From assembly GCA_021803405.1 (NCBI GenBank), contig JAJZLO010000004.1, positions 1-6,798 of the forward strand: DNA of 6,798 nt. Direction: 5' to 3'. The translations under genes and the position numbers were made by a program. The DNA comes from Microcaldota archaeon (GTDB taxonomy: Archaea; Micrarchaeota; Micrarchaeia; Micrarchaeales; CABMGC01). This document shows positions 1 through 6,308 of this stretch, one piece after another. Under the pieces are notes generated by a model that saw only the letters and a program-made list of their open reading frames with translations, made no database searches and was not told the DNA's origin. The first letter of the stretch is position 1. Every line of letters begins with the position of its first letter.

Positions 1-48
1 AAAATGATAAAGCTAATGATGCATCTCTTTTTTTAACATTCTTTTAAT

Positions 49-66
49 TATTTTAATATTTAATAT
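49..66 (+). promoter_or_regulatory. Possible archaeal TATA box for the DAHP synthase gene
   Basis: The AT-only tract TTTTAATATTTAATAT lies about 50-60 bases before the ATG at 115. A TATA element centred near 58-62 would put transcription start near 85-88 and leave a leader of roughly 27-30 bases, enough to include the GTGAT at 107-111. The base composition makes chance matches common, so this is tentative. Confidence 0.3.
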
Positions 67-106
67 CAAAAAAGTTGACCTGCATACATTGGGAAATAAA
101 ACATAT

Positions 107-111
107 GTGAT
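107..111 (+). promoter_or_regulatory. Shine-Dalgarno-like GTGAT before the DAHP synthase start
   Basis: GTGAT matches the 3' part of the archaeal consensus GGAGGTGAT and ends three bases before ATG 115. An upstream ATG at 105-107 is followed at once by TGA, so ATG 115 is the only usable start in this region. Confidence 0.4.
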
Positions 112-114
112 ATA

Positions 115-1209
115 ATGAAAAAAATTAAAGAAAATATAATTATTAATTCAAGATGTGAAGAAGATGTTGCTAGAGATGATAGAAATATTGAAAAGTATCA
201 AAAGTTAATAACTCCAAAAGAAATAAGAAAAAAATTACAGATTACTTCAAAAGCAATAGATACAATAAGAGATGGAAGAACAACAATTATGGATGCGCTT
301 AGAGGAAAAGATAAACGGATTGTATTGTTATGTGGTCCGTGTTCAATCCATGATAATAATGCTGCAGAAGAATATGCCTCAAAATTAAAAGAGCTCAGTA
401 AAAATGTAGATGATGTTTTCTTTATAGTAATGAGAACATTTTTTGAAAAACCCAGAACCGAGATTGGATGGAAAGGATTAATAGAAGACCCTGATTTAAA
501 AGGTATGGAAGGAAAAAATAAAGGACTATTTTTAGCAAGAAAACTTTTATTACAAAATGCGGAAAAAGGCTTACCCTCAGGTACTGAGTTCTTAGACCCT
601 TTTGTTCCGCAGTATATAGCCGATCTTATCTCTTGGGGTGGAATAGGAGCTAGAACTGTAGAATCACAGACGCACAGGGCTATGGCTTCTGGATTATCAA
701 TGCCAATAGGCTTTAAAAATAGCACTAATGGAAACATAACAGTAGCAATAAATGCCGTTGTAGTTGCAAAACATGGACAGGAATTTTTTGGCTCTAATTT
801 ATCTGGAAAAATAACTAATGTACTCTCAAAAGGAAATGATAATGCACATATAGTTTTAAGAGGAGGAAATGATGGCCCAAATTATAATATAGAAAAGGTT
901 CAAGAAGCATTAAAAAAACTTAAAGAAAAGGGTTTGTTTGAAAAATTAATAATAGATTGCAGTCACGGCAACTCTCAAAAAGACCATAATAAACAACCAG
1001 AAGTATTTTTTGATGTGATAAAACAGATTTATGATGGAAACAAAGGAATATTTGGTTTAATGCTAGAATCAAATATAGCGGAAGGAAGGCAGGAAATAAC
1101 ATCAAAGGAACTTACGTATGGTGTTTCGATTACCGATTCATGTATTGGATGGGATCGCACAGAAAAGATAATAAAAGAGGCCGCAAAAACATTGCGTAGA
1201 AAACATTAA
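115..1209 (+). CDS. aroF: 3-deoxy-D-arabino-heptulosonate 7-phosphate (DAHP) synthase, class I AroF/AroG/AroH type
   Basis: Cytoplasmic enzyme that condenses phosphoenolpyruvate with erythrose 4-phosphate to DAHP, the first step toward chorismate and the aromatic amino acids. The 364 residues cover the whole TIM-barrel family; E. coli paralogues are about 350. Visible motifs are GPCSIHD (74-80), MRTFFEKPRT (106-115), GARTVESQTHR (178-188), ASGLSMPIGFKN (191-202), VLRGG (247-251), DCSHGNS (281-287), LESNIAEG (317-324) and SITDSCIGW (338-346). By alignment from memory to E. coli AroG, metal ligands C61, H268, E302 and D326 correspond to C76, H284, E318 and D341, and substrate residues R92, K97, R165, K186 and R234 to R107, K112, R180, K201 and R249, so the active site is intact. 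The wording DPFVPQY, ESQTHRAMASGLSMP and DCSHGNSQKD is closest to the Tyr-sensitive AroF. Residues lining the allosteric pocket (PQY, ASGLS) look kept, so feedback control by an aromatic amino acid is plausible; the effector cannot be read from sequence. Most archaea use other enzymes for this step. It ends 2 bp from the convergent HIT gene. Confidence 0.95.
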   Translation: MKKIKENIIINSRCEEDVARDDRNIEKYQKLITPKEIRKKLQITSKAIDTIRDGRTTIMDALRGKDKRIVLLCGPCSIHDNNAAEEYASKLKELSKNVDDVFFIVMRTFFEKPRTEIGWKGLIEDPDLKGMEGKNKGLFLARKLLLQNAEKGLPSGTEFLDPFVPQYIADLISWGGIGARTVESQTHRAMASGLSMPIGFKNSTNGNITVAINAVVVAKHGQEFFGSNLSGKITNVLSKGNDNAHIVLRGGNDGPNYNIEKVQEALKKLKEKGLFEKLIIDCSHGNSQKDHNKQPEVFFDVIKQIYDGNKGIFGLMLESNIAEGRQEITSKELTYGVSITDSCIGWDRTEKIIKEAAKTLRRKH

Positions 1210-1211
1210 TT

Positions 1212-1664
1212 TTACTTAGAGAGTTTTATTGCGTTTTTTATTAAATTTACCTGTTTTATATAATCTTTCTTATTCAATTTTTTTGTTTTATTGTCAATAT
1301 GCTGGTATATATCTTCATTATTCGTATTGAATTTATCATCACTTTTCCTAGGTATTAGATGTATGTGGATATGTTTTACACTCATTCCTGAAAATTGTCC
1401 GACCTGTGATATAAGATTATAAGAAAAACTTTTATCGCCATATAAAGATATTAATATAGGCAGAACTTTGTTTAGAGTTTTAAAAATATCTTCAAACTCT
1501 ATTTTTTTAAGATCAATAAAATTAGAGACATGACGTTTAGGTATTATAAGTGAGTGTCCTGGAACTACAGGAGCTATATCATATATTGCAATTGTATATT
1601 TACTTTCAAAAAAAATACCATCGCGTATTGACTTAGAGCAGAAGATATCAAATTCCTCTTGCAA
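1212..1664 (-). CDS. HIT-family nucleotide hydrolase, Fhit-like
   Basis: Histidine-triad protein of 150 residues, probably a cytoplasmic hydrolase of dinucleoside polyphosphates (Ap3A/Ap4A type) or adenylated nucleotides. The triad VKHIHIHLIPRK (96-107) gives H98, H100 (predicted nucleophile) and H102. PVVPGH (32-37), PKRHV (42-46) and F-x-DL (49-52) form the nucleotide-binding half. Several features recall human Fhit (147 residues) more than the short Hint proteins: PVVPGH, the F-x-DL-x3-E-x-x-D pattern, PRK-x-x-D after the triad, and an N-x-x-IY motif (N116, I119-Y120) like the NDSIY of Fhit. The Gln two residues before the VKH of Fhit (AGQTVKH) is Met94 here. The N-terminal Cys pair of zinc-binding HIT proteins is absent; only C9 is present. 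The start is TTG at 1664: no upstream in-frame ATG is available, the first internal Met (94) is just before the triad, and a strong GGAGAT lies six bases upstream. The gene starts 2 bp after the protease gene ends, so the two are probably co-transcribed. Substrate is uncertain. Confidence 0.88.
   Translation of the reverse strand: MQEEFDIFCSKSIRDGIFFESKYTIAIYDIAPVVPGHSLIIPKRHVSNFIDLKKIEFEDIFKTLNKVLPILISLYGDKSFSYNLISQVGQFSGMSVKHIHIHLIPRKSDDKFNTNNEDIYQHIDNKTKKLNKKDYIKQVNLIKNAIKLSK
1234..1284 (+). terminator. Possible T-tract terminator of the DAHP synthase transcript
   Basis: T6 at 1234-1239 and T7 at 1278-1284 follow the DAHP synthase stop on the + strand. Archaeal RNA polymerase can terminate at oligo-T without a hairpin. 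The tracts lie inside the antisense of the HIT gene, where they also encode its lysine-rich C-terminus, so they may exist for coding reasons alone. Confidence 0.3.
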
Positions 1665-1666
1665 TT

Positions 1667-3541
1667 TTATCTCCTTCTTGTCCTGCTCTTTGATTGTAGA
1701 AGTATCTCTTTTTTAAGAGTGTAATCCTTTATTATAAAGTAAAGCAGAGCTACAAGAAATATAAAGATCATAACAACAATTAATTCTATTGCAACCTTAA
1801 GCGTTGAGACCGTAGCTTCAAGATCACGTATAGAAATTGCTTCTTCTCCTATTATACCCATCAACTGAGTTGAGTTTATATATGTATTTCCAGAACTTTT
1901 ATTATTTGCCATGCTTATTGACGTAAAGTTTGAGGAGATTTGCATGTTTAATGTGCTTATGCCTTCAGATAGAATAGCAAGAGGATATGATGAATCAAGA
2001 TAGCTAAGTTTTGTTAAATTATTTGATGATAAGTTTGCTTCTTCTGCATAAAATGCGGCAGAGTTAGCATATTCTATAGGCCATATACCATACAATGAAG
2101 AGTTCAATGCGGAATAAAGAGTAGAGATAGAATAATTTGATGGATAAGATGGTGTGCCTGATATAGAACTTACATAATTAAGGCTATATAAAGCAGCTCC
2201 ATACTCACCTGAATTAAACTCAGATACAGCAGCATTGTAGTACATAGAGCCATTATACACTTTATCTGCTAACAATATTTTTGATACTAGGCTGTATATT
2301 TTTCCAGATAGCCCTACCTGTGTACCGTTTGATGCTACTGCTTGCATATAAAGATTATTTGCAGCGTTGCACCATGCGTTTGATTCTGCTATGGTACCGA
2401 TTGCTGAAACTATATCATCTGTAGATTGAGATTGATTTAACTCGGTTTTTGCTGTCTTAAGATTTTGTATAGCCCAGCCTTGCCTTGCTTCTCCACTTAT
2501 TATATATTCATAATTTTGTGTGGTCAATTGTGGAGCGACTAAACCATTACAATAATTGTTAACATTTGAAAGTAAAGAGTATGCTTTACCAAGTGTGTAA
2601 TTATTACTGTTTGCAAACATATATGCATTGATGTACTCTAAGAATGCCATATCTGCCCCAGTATAAAGATAGCCTTTATCAGATATATTTTTATATGTAG
2701 ATAACATGTTGAAAAGCTGTGGTTTTATAGAACTAAAATTGTTTGATATAGAGGAGATCTCTGAAGAGGTCATATTAAAGGTATAGTTGACAAGGTTGCC
2801 AAATAGTGTAGTATTGCAGATATTTTTGCATGTAAAAGGTGCATTGTTTAGCTTATTAAGATAATAGTTTTGAGCATATAACGTATACTGTAATGGAGTT
2901 ATAATTGGACTTTCATTTACTAGTACGTATTGTAAAGCGGTTGATACATTTCCAACCTCTATAATAGGTATATTGTTTAACTGTTGTGATAAATAGTATA
3001 AAGTATCTTCAAAACTTTGATTAGGAACTTCTGGAGCTAGTATATATTTAAGACCGTAGCTTTTAGCTGCAGAAACCTTATCTGTTATTCCACCTATTTG
3101 ACCTACAACTCCAGAACTTGATATTGTGCCGGTTAAAGTAAAGTTATCCTTTATAGGAACTTGCTTTATAGCCGATATTGCAAGAATAGTAAATGCAAGA
3201 CCACCGCTTGGACCCGTAACATTAGAAGAGTTATCAAAGATTGTGTAAGTAAAATTATACTTTGATTCATTGATTCCAGTAAAGTTTGATGCGTATGCAA
3301 CGCCAATTTGAGCAGAACTTAATGTACTTTCTCCAACGCCCAAAGGCCCAAGAATTTTTACGGTTCCATTGCCTTTAGATAAATTTAGTTGAATACTACT
3401 TATAATTCCTGTATTTGTATTACCTAAAACTGCAGGAACATGAATTGAGGTGGTATACGCAAATGACAAGTTTAAAATGAAAAAAAGGATTGCTAATTTG
3501 AAAAACATTACTCTATTTATATTTTTTACAACACTGGACAT
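1667..3541 (-). CDS. Membrane-anchored secreted Lon-like (S16) serine protease without ATPase domain
   Basis: A 624-residue exported protein. Residues 1-28 form a signal peptide (basic start, hydrophobic 13-27, likely cleavage after SFA at 28). Residues about 29-208 are a Lon proteolytic domain: GPSGG (110-114) carries nucleophile S112, and GQIGGITDKVSAAKSYG (147-163) carries K155. The Ser-Lys gap is 43 residues, the same as E. coli Lon S679-K722, so the dyad looks intact. The HVH motif of classic Lon is absent, and the usual GPSAG is GPSGG. There is no AAA+ module. Residues about 215-580 are Asn/Ser/Tyr-rich and probably mostly helical, with no domain I recognise. One membrane helix spans 583-604 and is followed by a basic tail (SKSRTRRR), so the protease should face outside. 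I count about 27 N-x-S/T sequons in the ectodomain, suggesting heavy N-glycosylation. It recalls the archaeal stand-alone secreted S16 proteins (COG1750, from memory). The ATG at 3541 has no Shine-Dalgarno and sits about 25 bases from the TATA-like element, fitting a leaderless mRNA. Its stop is 2 bp before the HIT gene. Substrate unknown. Confidence 0.88.
   Translation of the reverse strand: MSSVVKNINRVMFFKLAILFFILNLSFAYTTSIHVPAVLGNTNTGIISSIQLNLSKGNGTVKILGPLGVGESTLSSAQIGVAYASNFTGINESKYNFTYTIFDNSSNVTGPSGGLAFTILAISAIKQVPIKDNFTLTGTISSSGVVGQIGGITDKVSAAKSYGLKYILAPEVPNQSFEDTLYYLSQQLNNIPIIEVGNVSTALQYVLVNESPIITPLQYTLYAQNYYLNKLNNAPFTCKNICNTTLFGNLVNYTFNMTSSEISSISNNFSSIKPQLFNMLSTYKNISDKGYLYTGADMAFLEYINAYMFANSNNYTLGKAYSLLSNVNNYCNGLVAPQLTTQNYEYIISGEARQGWAIQNLKTAKTELNQSQSTDDIVSAIGTIAESNAWCNAANNLYMQAVASNGTQVGLSGKIYSLVSKILLADKVYNGSMYYNAAVSEFNSGEYGAALYSLNYVSSISGTPSYPSNYSISTLYSALNSSLYGIWPIEYANSAAFYAEEANLSSNNLTKLSYLDSSYPLAILSEGISTLNMQISSNFTSISMANNKSSGNTYINSTQLMGIIGEEAISIRDLEATVSTLKVAIELIVVMIFIFLVALLYFIIKDYTLKKEILLQSKSRTRRR
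1669..1676 (-). promoter_or_regulatory. Strong Shine-Dalgarno (AAGGAGAT) for the HIT gene
   Basis: On the minus strand AAGGAGAT is followed by AAAA and the TTG start; six bases separate GGAG from TTG. It overlaps the last codons and stop codon of the protease gene, so translation of the two genes is likely coupled. It is what fixes the non-ATG start of the HIT gene. Confidence 0.75.
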
Positions 3542-3560
3542 AAATATGTATTTACAAGTA

Positions 3561-3571
3561 ATATTTAAATT
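3561..3571. promoter_or_regulatory. Palindromic TATA-like element shared by two divergent genes
   Basis: ATTTAAAT (3563-3570) is a perfect palindrome within AATATTTAAATTA. To the left its centre is about 25 bases from the protease ATG at 3541, which fits a leaderless transcript. To the right the same spacing gives transcription start near 3592, about 9 bases before ATG 3601 of the surface-protein gene. One TATA box could therefore serve both directions, with orientation set by flanking BRE sequences. This is inferred from spacing only. Confidence 0.5.
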
Positions 3572-3600
3572 ACTTTCTGTTTGTAATGGTATTGGTTATT

Positions 3601-5001
3601 ATGGATTTAAGAGTTTTTAAGAAAAACTTTAGACTGCAAAGTACAACAGAGTATCTTATAACGCATATGTGGGCAATATTGATAATTGCTATTGCTTTTG
3701 CTGCTCTTTTCCTATTAGGAGTATTTTCTCCAAACGCTTCTCAAAGATGTATTTTAGGAAGCAGCTTTCAATGTCAAAGCTATGTTATGAACACGGCAGG
3801 GATAGTTTCTGTAACTATACTAAGATCTGGATCTAATCCGGTAAATATTACAGGGATAGCTTGTTATGATAATAACTCTGACATTTTCTACTCTGCGCCT
3901 AATCCTCCTGTTGACCAGGTTTACTTGCCTACTGGAAACTCGTATACCTTTCCAATACAATGTTATACAAATCAAAACCCATATACAAGTGGAATAGGAG
4001 GATATTATTCTGGTATTATAAGCATAAGATATGTAAATTTGCTTACTGGAATAGCAGAAACAACGGTAGGCACCATTGTAGTAAAACCAAGCACTAGTGA
4101 ATACATATATACACCTAATCCAGGAGTTATTTATTCATTGCAGGTAGGTATAAGTAATACGAATGGCGGCTCTGCTTCGTCTGGATTTCAACAAGAGATA
4201 ATGATAAACCCAAGTTCATTCCAGCAATATGGTGCAAATGCAAATCTCAGTAATCTTGAGTTTACTGCAAATGAACCAATAGGCATCTCAGGAAATGTGC
4301 CGCTATATGCATGGATAGAAAGTGGAGCAAGTAATACTGCAACTTCAGCAATAATATTGATTAAATTGCCATTTGCAATAGGTCCTAACTCACAACAAAA
4401 TATTTTTATGAACTTTTTAAGCAATAATAATCCAGTTTTATCTTATCCAGAATATACTGGATATGCTCCAGAACTTTATTGTAGTAATGGATGCGAACAG
4501 ACGACATATGGAAAGTATGATAATGGTTTTAATGTTTTTAGTTTTTATGATAATTTTAACGGTACAACACTAGATACCAATAAATGGGGGACATGCACAT
4601 CTCCAGGAGCAACTACAGTAGATAACGGATACACTGCGAATACAGCAGATTGTATAGGAGAGTACTCGGTGATGCCAGGACCTACTTATCCAACGTCTGG
4701 CAATACATTAGGAATATTATCGATGTATGTATCTAGCTCTTATTCTGTTTCATCAAGTGTAATATTGTGTTGGATACATAATGGCGGCTGTAATCCTGCG
4801 GCAGGATTTGGAACTGGAGTAACGACACTTGAGTCTGGAGCGTCTGGATTTGATTCTAGCATTTACGGAATAGATATAAGTATATCTAATACAATTACAT
4901 CTTACCAAAAGTATACTATAAACTGGTTTGGATTAAGCGGTTATCCTCCAGATGGAACTATGCCTTCAATCTCATGCTCTGTAGGAATATGCAGCAATTA
5001 G
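3601..5001 (+). CDS. Pilin-like surface protein with class III signal peptide, DUF2341-like region and lectin-like jelly-roll start
   Basis: Probable cell-surface protein, 466 residues from ATG 3601. The basic N-terminus leads to QSTTEYL (13-19) and a hydrophobic stretch (about 23-42): a class III signal peptide, usually cut just before Q13 by a prepilin-peptidase-like enzyme, leaving the hydrophobic helix for pilus assembly or anchoring. Residues about 43-165 are beta-rich and common in archaeal pilin-like proteins but not a domain I can name. About 178-325 resembles DUF2341, including the aromatic stretch YDNGFNVFSFYDNF. FYDNFNGTTLDTNKW (315-329) is the usual first strand of a concanavalin A-like jelly roll, but only about 150 residues follow before TAG, so that domain looks short or truncated. 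I count 12 cysteines after the signal, an even number, consistent with disulfides. The frame extends upstream to ATG 3586 (adding MVLVI). I prefer 3601 because of GGTTAT at 3594-3599, the TATA spacing, and a more typical basic leader. The TAG overlaps the EndoQ stop codon by 2 bases. Binding target unknown. Confidence 0.82.
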   Translation: MDLRVFKKNFRLQSTTEYLITHMWAILIIAIAFAALFLLGVFSPNASQRCILGSSFQCQSYVMNTAGIVSVTILRSGSNPVNITGIACYDNNSDIFYSAPNPPVDQVYLPTGNSYTFPIQCYTNQNPYTSGIGGYYSGIISIRYVNLLTGIAETTVGTIVVKPSTSEYIYTPNPGVIYSLQVGISNTNGGSASSGFQQEIMINPSSFQQYGANANLSNLEFTANEPIGISGNVPLYAWIESGASNTATSAIILIKLPFAIGPNSQQNIFMNFLSNNNPVLSYPEYTGYAPELYCSNGCEQTTYGKYDNGFNVFSFYDNFNGTTLDTNKWGTCTSPGATTVDNGYTANTADCIGEYSVMPGPTYPTSGNTLGILSMYVSSSYSVSSSVILCWIHNGGCNPAAGFGTGVTTLESGASGFDSSIYGIDISISNTITSYQKYTINWFGLSGYPPDGTMPSISCSVGICSN

Positions 5002-6308
5002 CTAAAATCAGAAATGCTGCTTTGTTTTCTTTTTTTTATGTCATTTGTTTCTCTTCCAAGAATATCAATAACTCCAAAAACACCATCATATCCTGGTTTT
5101 ATTTTAATGTTTCCCGAACGTATTGCATTTATTGCATTGCCCAGTACCTTATCTATATTACTTATTTTGTTAATATCTGCATTTATTAAAACATCCATCT
5201 CATTTCCAAAACTATTTATCAAAGAGTGGTAGCTTTCCATTACGGCTTTTGTATTAACTCCTTTTGAGTATACATAAGAGATAACCTCAGTAAGAGGTAC
5301 CGCCTTAACAAATGTAGGTGCACCTTTTAACACATAATTTTCATCTCTATCTGCAAGCTCTTCTATCCTATGAAGCACACCCAAAGTAAGTTTTTTTCTG
5401 CATATTGGACATATGTAATTGTATTTTTTAGCTTCTTTAGGTGTCATCGATATCTTGCAGTTCCTATGTCCATCATAATGATACTTTCCTTCTTCAGGAT
5501 AAAACTCAATTGTGTAGCTTATTGATTTTTCTTTTATTGCTTCTATTACCGATTTATAAGTGAGATTCTTGTTTTTTAAGTTTAAAACTACCGCTTCTCT
5601 GCCTAATTTTTGAGGAGAATGCGCATCGCTTCCAGACAAGAGAGTATATTTATCATTTTTAGATATCCTCCAGTTCATTGATGGATCACTGCTAAGTCCG
5701 GTTTCTAATGCGTATATATTTTTTGCTTGATCTTGATATGCATCTTTAATAGAATCAAAACCTGAGATTGAACCAAAAACACCAAACCAAGGGGTCCATG
5801 CGTGAGCTGGAAATACAAAAATATCCCTATTTATCTTCATGAGAATTTCTACAAGCTCAGCTGCACTCATACTTAATAATGGTCTTCCATCAAGAGAAAG
5901 ATTTCCAAAGTTCTTTAATTCATTGTTTATTAACTCTACCGTTTCGATATTTGGTGCAAGTATGCAATTATGAATTTTTTTAATGCCATAGGTTTTTGAG
6001 AATAAATTCTTCGAGCCACCATTTTCATCAAAAACAGTACAGACCTCGGTTCCAAGAATGAAGGATAGTCCCTCTTTACCATTTATAGAAAAAATTCCTC
6101 CGCCGTTATCTATTAGTTTAGTTTTTATCTCTTTGAACCATAACGGATGCGTAAAATCTCCAGTACTTATTAATTTTATTCCCTTTATTTTACACATTTC
6201 ATATATATTTTCAAGAGTAAGATTTTCACTACAAGCACCAGAGTATTTAGAGTGTGTATGAAAATCAGATATTAATTCCATAGGCTCATTTGCTTTTAGA
6301 AACTCCAT
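4998..6308 (-). CDS. endoQ: Endonuclease Q (PHP-domain DNA repair nuclease)
   Basis: Repair nuclease that, in Pyrococcus and relatives, nicks DNA 5' of deaminated bases (uracil, hypoxanthine) and abasic sites. The 436 residues match the family length (about 420). The N-terminal PHP domain shows DFHTHSKYSGACS (15-27; D15, H17, H19), STGDFTHPLWF (48-58), GTEV (86-89), GRPLLSMSAAEL (141-152), PAHAWTPWFGVFGS (167-180), ALETGLSSDPSMNWR (200-214) and SGSDAHSPQKLGREA (225-239), so metal-binding positions look intact. Next comes FYPEEGKYHYDGHRNC (269-284) with CPIC (300-303), a probable zinc site made of C284, C300, C303 and a nearby His, then GVLHRIEELADR (310-321) and a helical C-terminus. This order is characteristic of EndoQ rather than PHP phosphatases or polymerase subunits. 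The start is uncertain: ATG 6308 overlaps the end of the nth gene by 23 bases, while ATG 6281 (residue 10) begins 4 bases after the nth stop and leaves the short leader usual before D-x-H-x-H. Neither has a strong Shine-Dalgarno. It is probably co-transcribed with nth, and its TAA overlaps the convergent TAG. Confidence 0.92.
   Translation of the reverse strand: MEFLKANEPMELISDFHTHSKYSGACSENLTLENIYEMCKIKGIKLISTGDFTHPLWFKEIKTKLIDNGGGIFSINGKEGLSFILGTEVCTVFDENGGSKNLFSKTYGIKKIHNCILAPNIETVELINNELKNFGNLSLDGRPLLSMSAAELVEILMKINRDIFVFPAHAWTPWFGVFGSISGFDSIKDAYQDQAKNIYALETGLSSDPSMNWRISKNDKYTLLSGSDAHSPQKLGREAVVLNLKNKNLTYKSVIEAIKEKSISYTIEFYPEEGKYHYDGHRNCKISMTPKEAKKYNYICPICRKKLTLGVLHRIEELADRDENYVLKGAPTFVKAVPLTEVISYVYSKGVNTKAVMESYHSLINSFGNEMDVLINADINKISNIDKVLGNAINAIRSGNIKIKPGYDGVFGVIDILGRETNDIKKRKQSSISDFS
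5021..5037 (+). terminator. Probable T-tract terminator of the pilin-like gene
   Basis: TTTGTTTTCTTTTTTTT begins 20 bases after the TAG at 5001 and ends in eight consecutive T, a good candidate for hairpin-free archaeal termination. It lies within the antisense of the EndoQ C-terminus (its KKRK stretch), so the same bases are coding on the other strand. Confidence 0.45.

Larger units (their letters stand above)
1..114. other. Left-edge non-coding region upstream of DAHP synthase
   Basis: No complete gene is visible here. One + frame is open from the edge to a TAA at 45-47 and would encode NDKANDASLFLTFF, so it could be the last codons of an upstream + strand gene, but so short a tail in AT-rich DNA may be chance. 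A run of seven T at 28-34 could end transcription of such a gene. The stretch from about 48 to 114 is AT-rich and most likely holds the promoter and leader of the DAHP synthase gene. Confidence 0.4.

Noticed and set aside
198..737. Long minus-strand open frame opposite the DAHP synthase gene
   Set aside because: It is antisense to a strongly conserved enzyme, its protein resembles no family I know, and its composition is that of a shadow frame.
1667..3541. Annotation as a full ATP-dependent Lon protease
   Set aside because: No Walker A or B motif or AAA+ region exists; the protein starts with a signal peptide and only the proteolytic domain is present.
4188..4424. Minus-strand open frame inside the DUF2341-like region
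   Set aside because: Shadow frame: no recognisable motif and no start signal, while the + strand protein is well supported.
4974..5232. Two + strand open frames after the pilin-like gene, considered as a frameshifted continuation of its jelly roll
   Set aside because: Both are antisense to the conserved end of EndoQ, their proteins are hydrophobic without beta-strand lectin patterns, and neither overlaps the gene in a way that restores a known motif.
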